A stretch of 64,000 bases of DNA from Pseudomonas entomophila (GCF_018417595.1 NZ_CP070982.1:5507001-5571000); one strand, 5' to 3'. Positions 51,204 to 61,424 are shown, counted from the stretch's first letter. Numbers and translations: made by a program. The notes: a model not told the origin generated them from the letters alone.

Positions 51204-54200
51204 TTAGACGTTCTGCCGCTCGCCTTTCGGGTCGAAGAACACCGAAGACACGATCTCGGCCTCGATCACGCTGCCGTCGGCCTGGGGCGAATACACCCGC
51301 TCGCCCAGGCGCTTGAGGCCGCCCTTGACCACGCCCATGGCGAACGAATAACCCAGGGAGTTGGCCGCGTAGCTGGAAGTGACGTGGCCGACCATGTCCA
51401 TCGGGATCGGCTGCTTCGGATCGAACACCAGCTGGGCGCCTTCCGGCAGCCACACGTTGGGGTCGACCGGCTTCAGGCCCACCAGCTGCTTGCGGTTCTC
51501 GCGCACGGTGTCTTCGCGGTTCATGCCGCGCAGGCCGATCCACGAGAACGCCTTGTTGCGGCCCACGCACCAGCTCATGTTGAGGTCGTCCGGGGTCATC
51601 GAACCGTCGGTGTCCTGGCCGACGATGATGAAGCCCTTCTCGGCGCGCAGCACGTGCATGGTCTCGGTGCCATACGGCGTGAGGTTGTATTTCTTGCCCG
51701 CCTCGACGATCTGCTCCAGCACACCCATGGCGTAGTTGGCCTGGACGTTGATCTCGTACGACAGTTCACCGGTGAACGAGATGCGGAACACCCGCGCCGG
51801 CACGCCGCCGACCAGGCCTTCCTTCCAGCTCATGAACGGGAAGCCTTCCTTGTCCAGGTCGATGTCGCTGACCTCGGCCAGCAGCTTGCGGCTGTTGGGG
51901 CCGGACAGGGTCATGGTCGCCCAGTGGTCGGTGACCGAGGTGAAGTACACCTTCATCTCCGGCCATTCGGTCTGGTGGTACAGCTCCAGCCACTGCAGCA
52001 CGCGGGCGGCGCCGCCGGTGGTGGTGGTCATGATGAAGTGGTTGTCGCCGACGCAGGCGGTCACGCCGTCGTCGAAGACCATGCCGTCTTCCTTGCACAT
52101 CAGGCCGTAGCGGGCCTTGCCGACGTCGAGCTTGGTCCAGGCGTTGGTGTAGATGCGGTTGAGGAATTCACGCGCGTCCGGGCCCTGGATGTCGATCTTG
52201 CCCAGGGTCGAGGCGTCCAGCAGGCCGACGCTGTCACGCACGGCCTTGCATTCGCGGGCCACGGCGGTGTGGATGTCTTCGCCGGGCTTGGGGAAGTACC
52301 ACGGGCGTTTCCACTGGCCAACGTCCTCGAACTCGGCGCCGTTCTTGATGTGCCAGGCATGCAGCGCGGTGAAGCGCACCGGCTCGAACAGGTGGCCACA
52401 GTGCCGGCCCGCCACCGCGCCGAAGGTCACCGGCGTGTAGTTGGGGCGGAACATGGTGGTGCCCATTTCCGGGATGCCTATCCCGAGCGAGCGGGCGGCG
52501 ATGGCCAGGCCGTTGATGTTGCCCAGCTTGCCCTGGTCGGTGCCGAAGCCCAGGGCGGTATAACGCTTGACGTGCTCGACCGACTCGAAGCCTTCGCGGG
52601 TGGCCAGCTCGATGGCGGCGGCGGTGACGTCGTTCTGCTGGTCGACGAACTGCTTGGGCGCCCGGGCGGTGCCCTTGTCGTGGGGCACCTGGAACAGCGC
52701 CACGGTGGCCTCTTCCTTGCGCGCCAAGGTTTTCGGCAGGGTGCCGGCGCTGGCCTTGAAGCCGGCCTCGGTGGCTGCGCGCACGCCGCCTTCGAAACCG
52801 TCGGCGATCACATCGCCCAAGGCGTAGACACCGTTCACACCACCGACGCACACCCGCTTCTGCGGCGCGTCACCTGGCACGAAGCCGAGGATGTCTTCAC
52901 GCCACACCGGGCGACCGCCCAAGTGCGAGGCCAGGTGCACCACCGGGCTGTAGCCGCCGGAAGTCGCGATCAGGTCGCACTCGAGGGTTTCGCCAGGGCT
53001 GGTGACCTTGTGCGCCTGCACATCGATGGCGGCCACGCGGGCACCGGTGACGTGCTTGCTGCCCTTGGCCTCGATCACGGCGCTGGAGGTGAGGATACGG
53101 ATGCCCTTGGCGCGGGCCTCTTCGACCAGCGAGCCACGCGGATTGTGGCGGGCGTCGGCGATGGCGACCACCTGCAGACCGGCATCGTGCCAGTCCAGCG
53201 CGCAACGGTAGGCGTGGTCATTGTTGGTCGACAGCACCAGCTTGCGGCCCGGCGCCACGCCATAGCGGCGTACGTAGGTGGACACGGCACCCGCCAGCAT
53301 GTTGCCCGGCAGGTCGTTGTTGCCGTACACCAGCGGACGCTCGTGGGCACCCGCGGCCAGCACGACGCGATTGGCGCGAACACGGTGCACACGCTGGCGC
53401 ACCTGGCCAATTGGCGCTCGGTCGCCGAGGTGGTCGGTGAGGCGCTCGTGGATGGTGAGGAAGTTGTGGTCGTGGTAACCGTTGACCGTGCTGCGCGGCA
53501 GCAGGGTGACTTCCGGCAGGCTTTCCAGCTCGGCTACCACGGCGTTGACCCAGTCGGCGGCCGGTTTGCCATCGAGGGTTTCACGGCTGTCGAGCAGGCT
53601 GCCGCCGAACTCTTCCTGCTCGTCGGCCAGGATCACCCGGGCACCGCTGCGTGCGGCAGCCAGTGCGGCAGCCAGGCCGGCAGGGCCGGCGCCGACGATC
53701 AGCACGTCGCAGTGCTGGTTCATGTAGTCGTAGCTGTCCGGATCGTTCTGCAGCGGCGCGCGACCCAGGCCCGCCGCCTTGCGGATGTACTTCTCGTAGG
53801 TCATCCAGAACGACTTGGGATACATGAAGGTCTTGTAGTAGAACCCAGGCGGCATCATGTTGCCGCCGACCTTGCCGATGATGCCCATCATGTCGTTGTT
53901 GACGTTCGGCCAGCCGTTGGTGCTGTTGGCCACCAGGCCTGCATACAGGGCCTGCTGGGTGGCGCGCACGTTGGGGATCTGGGTGGCTTCGCTGGAGCCG
54001 ATCTGCAGGATCGCGTTCGGCTCTTCGGTGCCGGCGGCGATGATCCCGCGGGGGCGCGAGTACTTGAAGCTGCGCCCGACGATGTCTACACCGTTGGCCA
54101 GCAGCGCGGCGGCTAGAGTGTCACCGGCATAGCCCTGGTAGGTCTTGCCGTTGAAGCTGAAGTTCAGCACCTTGCTGCGGTCGATACGGCCGCCGCTGGC

Positions 54201-54221
54201 GAGGCGATAGGTCTGGCTCAT
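51204..54221 (-). CDS. soxA: Sarcosine oxidase alpha subunit
   Basis: A 1005-aa subunit. The N-terminal part has a 2Fe-2S-ferredoxin-like fold (RSKVLNFSFNGKTYQGYAGDTLAAALLANGVDIVGRSFKYSRPRG), followed by an NAD/FAD-binding domain (DVLIVGAGPAGLAAALAAARSGARV, about 173-197). The C-terminal third is a GcvT/aminomethyltransferase domain that binds THF and captures the methyl group as methylene-THF. Length is typical. It overlaps soxD by 4 bp. Confidence 0.97.
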   Translation of the reverse strand: MSQTYRLASGGRIDRSKVLNFSFNGKTYQGYAGDTLAAALLANGVDIVGRSFKYSRPRGIIAAGTEEPNAILQIGSSEATQIPNVRATQQALYAGLVANSTNGWPNVNNDMMGIIGKVGGNMMPPGFYYKTFMYPKSFWMTYEKYIRKAAGLGRAPLQNDPDSYDYMNQHCDVLIVGAGPAGLAAALAAARSGARVILADEQEEFGGSLLDSRETLDGKPAADWVNAVVAELESLPEVTLLPRSTVNGYHDHNFLTIHERLTDHLGDRAPIGQVRQRVHRVRANRVVLAAGAHERPLVYGNNDLPGNMLAGAVSTYVRRYGVAPGRKLVLSTNNDHAYRCALDWHDAGLQVVAIADARHNPRGSLVEEARAKGIRILTSSAVIEAKGSKHVTGARVAAIDVQAHKVTSPGETLECDLIATSGGYSPVVHLASHLGGRPVWREDILGFVPGDAPQKRVCVGGVNGVYALGDVIADGFEGGVRAATEAGFKASAGTLPKTLARKEEATVALFQVPHDKGTARAPKQFVDQQNDVTAAAIELATREGFESVEHVKRYTALGFGTDQGKLGNINGLAIAARSLGIGIPEMGTTMFRPNYTPVTFGAVAGRHCGHLFEPVRFTALHAWHIKNGAEFEDVGQWKRPWYFPKPGEDIHTAVARECKAVRDSVGLLDASTLGKIDIQGPDAREFLNRIYTNAWTKLDVGKARYGLMCKEDGMVFDDGVTACVGDNHFIMTTTTGGAARVLQWLELYHQTEWPEMKVYFTSVTDHWATMTLSGPNSRKLLAEVSDIDLDKEGFPFMSWKEGLVGGVPARVFRISFTGELSYEINVQANYAMGVLEQIVEAGKKYNLTPYGTETMHVLRAEKGFIIVGQDTDGSMTPDDLNMSWCVGRNKAFSWIGLRGMNREDTVRENRKQLVGLKPVDPNVWLPEGAQLVFDPKQPIPMDMVGHVTSSYAANSLGYSFAMGVVKGGLKRLGERVYSPQADGSVIEAEIVSSVFFDPKGERQNV

Positions 54222-54553
54222 ACTTTTTCCCCTTGGCCCTTGGCGGTCGCTGGCGCGGTACTTTGCTTCGAAGTTGCGGTGACCTGCGGCTTCTCGCCGA
54301 TCTTGTAGGTTTCCAGGATCTCGTAGGTCACGGTGTCACGGGTGACGTTGAAGTACTGGCGGCAGCCGGCGACGTGATCCCACAGTTCGTGGTGGATGCC
54401 ACGCGGGTTGTCGCGGAAGAACATGTAGGTGCCCCACTCCTCGTCGGAGCAGGCGTTCGGGTCCAGCGGGCGGGCGATGTGCGCCTGGCCCGACGCGTGG
54501 AATTCTTCCTCGGAGCGCAGCTCGCCGCAGTGGGGACAGAAGATTTGCAACAT
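54218..54553 (-). CDS. soxD: Sarcosine oxidase delta subunit
   Basis: A 111-aa zinc-binding subunit. MLQIFCPHCGELRSEEEFH contains the CxxC pair and later His residues complete the site. WGTYMFFRDNPRGIHHELWDHVAGCRQYFNVTRDT is the family core. The last 25 residues (Gln/Thr/Ala-rich) are a species-variable tail. It lies 16 bp after soxB. Confidence 0.95.
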   Translation of the reverse strand: MLQIFCPHCGELRSEEEFHASGQAHIARPLDPNACSDEEWGTYMFFRDNPRGIHHELWDHVAGCRQYFNVTRDTVTYEILETYKIGEKPQVTATSKQSTAPATAKGQGEKV

Positions 54554-54569
54554 GACGGTTGTCTCCGGG

Positions 54570-55820
54570 TCAGTGGGCGACGGCAGCGGCGCCGTGTTCG
54601 TCGATCAGCGCACCATTGTAGAAACGGTCGATGGAGAAAGGCGCGGCCAGCGGGTGCATCTCGCCCTTGGCCAGGCTCGCGGCGAAGACGTTGCCCGAGC
54701 CCGGGGTGGCCTTGAAGCCGCCGGTACCCCAGCCACAGTTGAAGAACATGTTCTTCACCGGGGTCTTGGAGATGATCGGGCAGGCGTCCGGCGTGGTGTC
54801 GACGATGCCGCCCCACTGGCGGTTCATGCGCACGCGGGAGAGGATCGGGAACATCTCGACGATCGCCTGCAGGGTGTGCTCGATGATCGGGTACGAACCG
54901 CGCTGGCCGTAGCCGACCCAGCCGTCGATACCGGCACCGATCACCAGGTCGCCCTTGTCGGACTGGCTGATGTAACCGTGCACGGCGTTGGACATGATCA
55001 CGCTGTCGATGATCGGCTTGATCGGCTCGGATACCAGCGCCTGCAACGGGTGCGACTCCAGCGGCAGGCGGAAGCCGGCCAGCTTGGCCATGTGCCCGGA
55101 GTTGCCCGCGGTGACCACGCCGACGCGCTTGGCGCCGATGAAGCCCTTGTTGGTTTCGACACCGATCACGGCGCCGTTCTCTTTGCGGAAGCCGATCACC
55201 TCGGTCTGCTGGATCAGGTCCACGCCCAGGGCATCGGCGGCACGGGCGAAGCCCCAGGCCACGGCGTCGTGACGGGCCACGCCGCCACGCCGTTGCACGG
55301 TGGCGCCAAGGATGGGGTAGCGAGTGTTCTTCGAGCAGTCCAGATACGGGATCTCGGCCGCGACCTGCTCGGTGCGGATCAGCTCGCCGTCCACGCCATT
55401 GAGGCGGTTGGCGTTGACCCGGCGCTCGGAGTCACGGATGTCCTGCAGGGTGTGGCACAGGTTGTACACGCCGCGCTGGGAGAACATCACGTTGTAGTTG
55501 ATGTCTTGCGAGAGCCCTTCCCACAGCTTCATGGCGTGTTCGTACAGGTGCGCCGACTCGTCCCACAGGTAGTTGGAACGCACGATGGTGGTGTTGCGGG
55601 CGGTGTTGCCGCCGCCCAGGTAGCCCTTCTCGACCACCGCCACGTTGGTGATGCCGTGCTCTTTGGCTAGATAGTAGGCGGTGGCCAGGCCATGGCCGCC
55701 ACCGCCGACGATGACCACGTCATAGACCTTTTTCGGGGTTGGCGTGCGCCACATGCGCTGCCAGTTCTCGTGGTGGCTGAGGGAGTGCTTGAAGAGGCCG
55801 AAGCCTGAATAACGTTGCAT
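54570..55820 (-). CDS. soxB: Sarcosine oxidase beta subunit
   Basis: A 416-aa flavoprotein subunit that carries covalent FMN and FAD and oxidises sarcosine. The dinucleotide motif is [24 protein letters not shown] (about 33-56), with [20 protein letters not shown] and the C-terminal [19 protein letters not shown] at 55820 ([10 protein letters not shown]) matches the known length; an ATG five codons upstream is possible. It is the second gene of the operon, 15 bp after glyA. Confidence 0.97.
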   Translation of the reverse strand: MQRYSGFGLFKHSLSHHENWQRMWRTPTPKKVYDVVIVGGGGHGLATAYYLAKEHGITNVAVVEKGYLGGGNTARNTTIVRSNYLWDESAHLYEHAMKLWEGLSQDINYNVMFSQRGVYNLCHTLQDIRDSERRVNANRLNGVDGELIRTEQVAAEIPYLDCSKNTRYPILGATVQRRGGVARHDAVAWGFARAADALGVDLIQQTEVIGFRKENGAVIGVETNKGFIGAKRVGVVTAGNSGHMAKLAGFRLPLESHPLQALVSEPIKPIIDSVIMSNAVHGYISQSDKGDLVIGAGIDGWVGYGQRGSYPIIEHTLQAIVEMFPILSRVRMNRQWGGIVDTTPDACPIISKTPVKNMFFNCGWGTGGFKATPGSGNVFAASLAKGEMHPLAAPFSIDRFYNGALIDEHGAAAVAH

Positions 55821-55835
55821 GGTGTTCTGCTCCAC

Positions 55836-57089
55836 TCAGCGGTAGACCGGGAAGTCGGCGCACAGGGCGGCGACGTTCTTGGCCACATCGGCCTCGACAT
55901 CGGCGTCGCCCAGGTTGTCCAGCACATCGCAGATCCAGCCGGCCAGCGCCACGCACTGGGCGACCTTGAAGCCACGGGTGGTGACGGCCGGGGTGCCGAT
56001 GCGCAGGCCCGAGGTGACGAACGGCGACTGCGGGTCGTTGGGCACGGCGTTCTTGTTGACGGTGATGTGGGCGCGGCCCAGAGCGGCGTCGGCGTCCTTG
56101 CCGGTCAGGCCCTGGCGAATCAGGCTGACCAGGAACAGGTGGTTGTCGGTGCCGCCGGAGACCACGTCGTAGCCGCGGTCGATGAACACCTGGGCCATGG
56201 CCTGGGCGTTTTCGATCACCTGCTTCTGGTAGGCCTTGAAGCCTGGTTCCAGCGCTTCCTTGAAGCACACCGCCTTGGCGGCGATCACGTGCATCAGCGG
56301 GCCGCCCTGGGCGCCGGGGAACACCGCGGCGTTGAGCTTCTTCTCGATCTCTTCGTTGCTCTTGGCCAGGATCAGGCCGCCACGCGGACCGCGCAGGGTC
56401 TTGTGGGTGGTGGTGGTGACCACGTCGGCGAACGGGATCGGATTCGGGTACAGGCCGGCGGCGACCAGGCCAGCAACATGGGCCATGTCGACGAACAGCA
56501 GCGCGCCGACTTTATCGGCGATCTGGCGGAAGCGTGGGAAATCGAGGGTCTTCGAGTAGGCCGAGAAGCCGGCGACGATCATTTTCGGTTTGTGCTCGAC
56601 GGCCAGGCGCTCGACTTCGTCGTAGTCGATCAGGCCGGTGGTGGTGTCGATACCATATTGAACGGCGTTGTACAGCTTGCCCGAGGACGACACCTTGGCG
56701 CCGTGGGTCAGGTGGCCGCCGTGGGCCAGGCTCATGCCCAGGATGGTGTCGCCGGCCTGCAGCAGGGCGAGATACACGGCGCTGTTGGCCGAGGAGCCGG
56801 AGTGTGGCTGGACGTTGGCGTAGTCGGCGCCGAACAGCTGCTTGGCGCGCTCGATGGCCAGGGCTTCCACCTTGTCGACGTGCTCGCAACCACCGTAGTA
56901 GCGCTTGCCCGGATAGCCCTCGGCGTACTTGTTGGTCAGGCCGCTGCCCTGGGCCTGCATCACGCGCTTGCTGGTGTAGTTCTCCGAGGCGATCAGCTCG
57001 ATGTGATCTTCCTGGCGCTGCTCCTCGGCATTCATCGCCGCCAGCAGTGCGTCGTCGTAACCCTGGATCTGGTCTTGCTTGCTGAACAT
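55836..57089 (-). CDS. glyA: Serine hydroxymethyltransferase
   Basis: A 417-aa PLP enzyme interconverting serine and glycine with THF. The Schiff-base lysine lies in [16 protein letters not shown] (about 230); [16 protein letters not shown] and the N-terminal [19 protein letters not shown] fix the frame. It is the first gene of glyA-soxBDAG-purU, so this is the catabolic copy that uses methylene-THF from sarcosine to make serine from glycine. In P. aeruginosa the equivalent operon is induced during glycine-betaine catabolism; the regulator's site is not obvious to me here. Confidence 0.97.
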   Translation of the reverse strand: MFSKQDQIQGYDDALLAAMNAEEQRQEDHIELIASENYTSKRVMQAQGSGLTNKYAEGYPGKRYYGGCEHVDKVEALAIERAKQLFGADYANVQPHSGSSANSAVYLALLQAGDTILGMSLAHGGHLTHGAKVSSSGKLYNAVQYGIDTTTGLIDYDEVERLAVEHKPKMIVAGFSAYSKTLDFPRFRQIADKVGALLFVDMAHVAGLVAAGLYPNPIPFADVVTTTTHKTLRGPRGGLILAKSNEEIEKKLNAAVFPGAQGGPLMHVIAAKAVCFKEALEPGFKAYQKQVIENAQAMAQVFIDRGYDVVSGGTDNHLFLVSLIRQGLTGKDADAALGRAHITVNKNAVPNDPQSPFVTSGLRIGTPAVTTRGFKVAQCVALAGWICDVLDNLGDADVEADVAKNVAALCADFPVYR

Positions 57090-57416
57090 CGTGTATCTCC
57101 CGGCAGCGATCGTTTCTTGTCTGGTGAGGGTTTTCCCACCCTTTGCAGCGATGGTATGACCGGGCACGGCGGTACAGATGCCTGCGCGCGCCTTGCAATG
57201 GCGCGTTTACGACATTCACCTGCAGACTTCGCGAATCCTCTGCAGGAGCGGCTTCAGCCGCGAAAGGGCTGCACCGCAGCCCCCAACGATTCGCGCCTTG
57301 CCATGGATCCAGGGGCCGCTTCGCGCCCCTTTCGCGGCTGAAGCCGCTCCTGCATAGGCAACCGCTGAATCGATGGTTTAGAGTGCGTTCCTGCGTCGTA
57401 CAAAAGGACAGGCGTC
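57090..57416. other. 327-bp divergent gap glyA/ltaE
   Basis: No gene is present. The glyA-proximal 150 bp should hold its promoter and includes a short inverted repeat near 57126-57141. The rest is a REP pair (57241-57353) with a further inner hairpin AGGGGC...GCCCCT-like near 57311-57330, then the ltaE promoter and AAAAGGA ribosome site. Confidence 0.65.
57241..57353. repeat. Inverted REP pair between divergent glyA and ltaE
   Basis: TGCAGGAGCGGCTTCAGCCG... and CGCGGCTGAAGCCGCTCCTG... flank about 65 bp. Unlike most pairs here it lies between two divergent 5' ends. Confidence 0.85.
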
Positions 57417-58457
57417 ATGACCGATAACAACCAACAATTCGCCAGCGACAACTACTCCGGCATCTGCCCCGAAGCCTGGGCGGCCATGGAAAAGGCCAAC
57501 CACGGCCACCAACGCGCCTACGGCGACGACCAGTGGACCGAACGCGCCTCGGAATACTTCCGCAAGCTGTTCGAGACCGACTGCGAGGTGTTCTTCGCCT
57601 TCAACGGCACCGCCGCCAACTCCCTGGCCCTGGCCTCGCTGTGCCAGAGCTACCACAGCGTGATCTGCTCCGAGACCGCCCACGTCGAGACCGACGAATG
57701 CGGCGCGCCGGAGTTCTTCTCCAACGGCTCCAAGCTGCTGACCGCCGCCAGCGTCAACGGCAAGCTGACGCCTGATTCGATCCGCGAAGTGGCGCTCAAG
57801 CGCCAAGACATCCACTACCCCAAGCCCCGCGTGGTGACCATCACCCAGGCCACCGAAGTGGGCACCGTGTATCGCCCTGAAGAGCTCAAGGCGATCAGCG
57901 CAACATGCAAGGAGCTGGGCCTGAACCTGCACATGGATGGCGCGCGCTTCACCAACGCCTGCTCGTTCCTCGGCTGCTCGCCGGCCGAGCTGACCTGGAA
58001 GGCCGGCGTCGATGTGCTGTGCTTCGGTGGCACCAAGAACGGCATGGCGGTGGGCGAGGCGATCCTGTTCTTCAACCGCCAGCTGGCCGAGGACTTCGAC
58101 TACCGCTGCAAGCAGGCCGGGCAACTGGCGTCGAAGATGCGCTTCCTGTCGGCGCCGTGGGTGGGCCTGCTGGAAGATGGCGCCTGGCTGCGCCATGGCA
58201 AGCACGCCAACCACTGCGCGCAGTTGCTGGCAACGTTGGTGAGTGACTTGCAGGGGGTGGAACTGATGTTCCCGGTGGAAGCCAACGGGGTGTTCCTGCA
58301 GATGCCGGAGCATGCACTGGAGGCCCTGCGCAACAAGGGCTGGCGCTTCTATACCTTCATTGGTAGCGGTGGCGCGCGGTTCATGTGTTCGTGGGATACG
58401 CAGGAGTCGCGGGTGCGCGAACTGGCGGCGGACATCCGCGCCATCTTCGGCGCCTGA
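57417..58457 (+). CDS. ltaE: Low-specificity L-threonine aldolase
   Basis: A 346-aa PLP enzyme cleaving threonine or allo-threonine to glycine and acetaldehyde. The PLP lysine lies in VLCFGGTKNGMAVGEAI (about 207). Other marks are the N-terminal YGDDQWTERASEYFRKLFE, HVETDECGAPE and HMDGARFTNACSF. Its glycine feeds the glyA/sox module opposite. ATG follows AAAAGGACAGGCGTC. Confidence 0.95.
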   Translation: MTDNNQQFASDNYSGICPEAWAAMEKANHGHQRAYGDDQWTERASEYFRKLFETDCEVFFAFNGTAANSLALASLCQSYHSVICSETAHVETDECGAPEFFSNGSKLLTAASVNGKLTPDSIREVALKRQDIHYPKPRVVTITQATEVGTVYRPEELKAISATCKELGLNLHMDGARFTNACSFLGCSPAELTWKAGVDVLCFGGTKNGMAVGEAILFFNRQLAEDFDYRCKQAGQLASKMRFLSAPWVGLLEDGAWLRHGKHANHCAQLLATLVSDLQGVELMFPVEANGVFLQMPEHALEALRNKGWRFYTFIGSGGARFMCSWDTQESRVRELAADIRAIFGA

Positions 58458-58460
58458 CAG

Positions 58461-58537
58461 GCCTCATTCGCGGCTAAACCCGCTCCCACAGGGCTCGACG
58501 AAACGCCTGTGGGAGCGGGTTTACCCGCGAAGAGGCC
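58461..58537. repeat. Inverted REP pair
   Basis: ATTCGCGGCTAAACCCGCTC... and the inverse GAGCGGGTTTACCCGCGAAG... lie between convergent ltaE and the chemoreceptor. The left arm has a hybrid GGCTAAACCCGC core. Confidence 0.82.
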
Positions 58538-58549
58538 AGCACCCTATGC

Positions 58550-60487
58550 CTAAAGCCTGAACCCACCCATCTGCCGCGCCAGGTCATCGGCCAACCCACG
58601 CAACGCCTGGCACTCCTCGCGACACCCCTGCACTTCACTGGCCGTCTGCCGCGCCAGGTCGGAAATCCCCTGCACGTTGCGGTTGATCTCCTCGGTCACC
58701 GCCGACTGTTCCTCGGTCGCCGTGGCCACCTGGTGGTTCATGTCGCTGATGCGCTCGACCTGGTCGGTGATCGCCCCCAGCGACGTGCCCGTACGCTGGC
58801 TTGCTTCGACACCGCTACCGGTTGCCTGCTGTCCCGCCTGCATCGACGCCACGGCGGTGCCCGCGCCTTGCTTGAGACGGTGGATCATCTGCTGCACCTC
58901 GTCGGTGGACACCTGGGTGCGCCGCGCCAGGGTGCGCACCTCATCGGCGACGACAGCGAAGCCACGCCCCATTTCGCCAGCCCGCGCAGCCTCGATGGCG
59001 GCATTGAGCGCCAGCAGGTTGGTCTGTTCGGAAATGCTGCGGATCACCGCCAACACCTCATCGATCGAGGCGACTTCGTCGGCCAGTTGCGCGACGGCCT
59101 CGGCGGCACGGCCGATCTCGCCGGACATGCCCTCGATACCGTGGATCGAACGACGCACCACCTCCCGCGCCTGCAACGCCTCGTCGCGTGCAGACTGCGA
59201 AGCGTGCGCGGCAGCGCCAGCGTTCTGCGCGATGTCCTGCACGGTCAGGCCCATCTCATGCACCGCAGTGGCGACCATCTCGGTCATTTCCTGCTGCCGC
59301 CCGGAGCGGTCGGCGGTGTTGTCCACCACCTGGGTCACCTGCTCGACCGACAGGTGCAGGCGCTCGGTGGTGCGCAGCACTTCGCCGATCAGCCCGCGCT
59401 GGCTGTCGAGGAAGCGATTGAAGCCCCGGGCCAGGTCGCCCAGTTCGTCCTGGCGCGAGTCGTCCAGGCGATGGCTGAGGTCGCCTCCACCGCTGCCAAT
59501 CTGCACCAACGCCGCGGTGACCTGACGGATCGGCCGCACCAACCCGCGGGCCAGCAGCACCACCAGCAACAGCGACACCAGCGCGACCGCGCCGCCAATC
59601 AGGCTGGTCAGCCAGACGGCATGGCGCATCTGTGCATAGATCTCGGCTTCCGGGACCTCGGCGACCAGGGTCCAGTTCAGGTCGCGCAGGGGCAGGCCCA
59701 GTGCCAGATAACGCTCCCCGTCGCGGTCGAAGCGGGTGTTGCGCAGTCCAGCGGCGCCGCTCATCACAGCCTTGGCCGCCTCCGCGTCCAACTGCTCGGC
59801 CAACTGACGCTTGCCGCTGAACTGCTGGTCGGGATGGACCTGGATCAAGCCGTCGTTGCGCACCAGGAACACCTTGCCGTGCTCGCCGAAGCTGAAGTCA
59901 TGGATCAGCTTCGACAGTTCGGTCATGCGCAGGCCCATGCCGGCCACGCCGACCAGTTGGCCAGCCTTCTCCACTCGATAATCGATGAACAGCGCCAACT
60001 CGCCCGTGGAGCCATCGATGTCGATGTTGATCAGGCGCTCGGCGCCACTGTCGATGTAACCGTAGAACCACTTGTCCTTGGGGTTGGCGCGGCTGAGGGT
60101 GCGGTCCAGCCCCTTCTCGTTGTAGTAGTGGCCGGTGCTGGTGGAGGCGAACAAGGTGGTGAAGGCCTTGTTGCGCTGCTTGGCGGCCTCCAGGTATTCG
60201 ATGAAGCGCGGCAGCTCGGCGGGATCTTCCCCGGCAGCCAGCCAGTCACGCAGCAGGGTGTTGCCGGCAATGTCCGCCGCCGCCACCAGCGGCTGGCCGA
60301 GCATGCGCTCGATGTCATTGCGAATCGCCTCGACGCTGGCCGGCAGCGCCGTGTCGACCAGGTAGCGCTCGGTGAGGCGGTTGACCGCCACCGTATAGAT
60401 CGCCACCACTACCAGAATGCTCGCCAGCAGGGCGCCGCCCATGCTCGCGATCAGTTGCCACTGGATACTCCGCCGCCAGATACGCAT
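58550..60487 (-). CDS. Methyl-accepting chemotaxis protein, McpH-like (dCache)
   Basis: A 645-aa transmembrane chemoreceptor. TM1 is [24 protein letters not shown] (about 14-37). A dCache-type periplasmic domain (about 40-300) contains [35 protein letters not shown] and [22 protein letters not shown]2 and HAMP are near 305-380. The signalling hairpin tip is [35 protein letters not shown]. Position beside ltaE matches, as I recall, P. putida McpH, a purine chemoreceptor; ligand is inferred from that. ATG 60487 has GGGGAAG in front; the longer frame adds six residues. Confidence 0.85.
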   Translation of the reverse strand: MRIWRRSIQWQLIASMGGALLASILVVVAIYTVAVNRLTERYLVDTALPASVEAIRNDIERMLGQPLVAAADIAGNTLLRDWLAAGEDPAELPRFIEYLEAAKQRNKAFTTLFASTSTGHYYNEKGLDRTLSRANPKDKWFYGYIDSGAERLINIDIDGSTGELALFIDYRVEKAGQLVGVAGMGLRMTELSKLIHDFSFGEHGKVFLVRNDGLIQVHPDQQFSGKRQLAEQLDAEAAKAVMSGAAGLRNTRFDRDGERYLALGLPLRDLNWTLVAEVPEAEIYAQMRHAVWLTSLIGGAVALVSLLLVVLLARGLVRPIRQVTAALVQIGSGGGDLSHRLDDSRQDELGDLARGFNRFLDSQRGLIGEVLRTTERLHLSVEQVTQVVDNTADRSGRQQEMTEMVATAVHEMGLTVQDIAQNAGAAAHASQSARDEALQAREVVRRSIHGIEGMSGEIGRAAEAVAQLADEVASIDEVLAVIRSISEQTNLLALNAAIEAARAGEMGRGFAVVADEVRTLARRTQVSTDEVQQMIHRLKQGAGTAVASMQAGQQATGSGVEASQRTGTSLGAITDQVERISDMNHQVATATEEQSAVTEEINRNVQGISDLARQTASEVQGCREECQALRGLADDLARQMGGFRL

Positions 60488-60575
60488 GCCAATCTTCCCC
60501 GCCAATTATTGTTTTTGGGAAAGTGTATACACTCAAGTATCCGATCAATCCACCGATATTGAACAATACAAATAC

Positions 60576-60603
60576 CCCCTGTAGGAGCCGGCTCCTACAG
60601 GGG
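60576..60603. repeat. Perfect 28-bp palindrome made of two REP heads
   Basis: CCCCTGTAGGAGCC is joined directly to its reverse complement with no loop. The TGTAGGAG REP head is present twice but the usual GC core and the CGCGAA tail are missing, as if the middle of a REP pair had been deleted. It lies 15 bp after the zapA-like stop and may stop that transcript. Confidence 0.8.
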
Positions 60604-60618
60604 TTGCGCATTCTTTTG

Positions 60619-60921
60619 TTATTGGTCGCCGATGGTTCGGCTGATGGCATCGACGGTGGCGTCGATCTGCGCCTGGGTGCGCTCGAGGGTGCGGTCGTGC
60701 TCGCGCTGCAACTCGATCTGCTTGGAGCACAGGTTCAGGGCCGCCAGCACCAGCAGCTTGTCGCCGATCAGGGTCGGGAACTGGCGCTTGGTCTCGGCCA
60801 GCGCGACATTGAGCATGCGCACGGCCTGGTTCAGGGTGTCTTCCTGGCCCTCGGGGGCCTTCAGCGAATAGTCGTTGCCGAGGATCGACACGACATTGAT
60901 CGGCTGTTCTGGCCGTCTCAT
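60619..60921 (-). CDS. ZapA-like cell division protein (paralogue)
   Basis: A 100-aa protein of the ZapA family: short beta-rich head (INVVSILGNDYSLKAPEGQEDTLNQAVRMLNVALAETKRQFPTLIGDKLLVLAALNLCSKQI) and a C-terminal coiled coil (ELQREHDRTLERTQAQIDATVDAISRTI). ZapA cross-links FtsZ filaments. The sequence is clearly different from the usual pseudomonad ZapA as I remember it (MSQSNTVTVQILDKEY... beside 6S RNA), and neither ssrS nor a formyl-THF cycloligase gene follows here, so it looks like a second copy. It overlaps the coiled-coil gene by 4 bp. Confidence 0.75.
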   Translation of the reverse strand: MRRPEQPINVVSILGNDYSLKAPEGQEDTLNQAVRMLNVALAETKRQFPTLIGDKLLVLAALNLCSKQIELQREHDRTLERTQAQIDATVDAISRTIGDQ

Positions 60922-61148
60922 GCGTTCACGACACCCGCGCTGGCGCGCTCGACCAGGGCCTGGATGCGGGCGGCGGTGGCGCCGTGCTTCTCTTCCTGTT
61001 CCATCAGCGACAACTGCAGGCTGTCGTTCTCTTCCTTGGCCTGGGCCAGTTCCTGGCTGAGGCTGGCGTTCTGCTCGGCCAGTTGCGCGTTCTTGTGCAT
61101 CAGGTCGCTGACCAGTTGCTCGAGTTGATTCAGGGAAGTTTCCAACAT
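60918..61148 (-). CDS. Small coiled-coil protein (TIGR02449/ZapB-like)
   Basis: A 76-aa protein that is almost one heptad coiled coil: LETSLNQLEQLVSDLMHKNAQLAEQNASLSQELAQAKEENDSLQLSLMEQEEKH. That resembles the TIGR02449 and ZapB small division-associated proteins that accompany zapA. It starts at ATG 61148 and its stop overlaps the ZapA-like start by 4 bp, so the two are translated together. Function is inferred from that pairing only. Confidence 0.72.
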   Translation of the reverse strand: MLETSLNQLEQLVSDLMHKNAQLAEQNASLSQELAQAKEENDSLQLSLMEQEEKHGATAARIQALVERASAGVVNA

Positions 61149-61424
61149 GCGTCTATCTCGGGTTGTTGCAAAGGGCGCACACGATAAGGAAAAACCTGCG
61201 CCCCCGCCATTAAATATCGGATTCAAAAGGTTTTTGCCTGGGGAGGTTGACCGGATATCGCCCCCCTTGTTCCAACCTGCGGCAACCGCTGGTCAGGAAG
61301 TTCGTTAGCGACTTCACACTTTCACCATCGGCCACTCAAGACTGGCCGGTCACGACCGATAGGCAGGTAGGTCTTTTTCCGTCGCATGGATCGCGGCCCC
61401 CTCACTGCCTTGGATACCGCCTCC

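Noticed and set aside
57090..57240. Glycine riboswitch or GbdR site before glyA
   Set aside because: I looked for a paired glycine-aptamer pattern and a clear betaine-regulator repeat and saw neither; only a small hairpin near 57126-57141 is present.
61149..61424. Possible 6S RNA (ssrS) expected next to a zapA gene
   Set aside because: Neither 60488-60618 nor 61149-61424 shows the long rod-like 6S fold, and the downstream gap is only about 130 bp.
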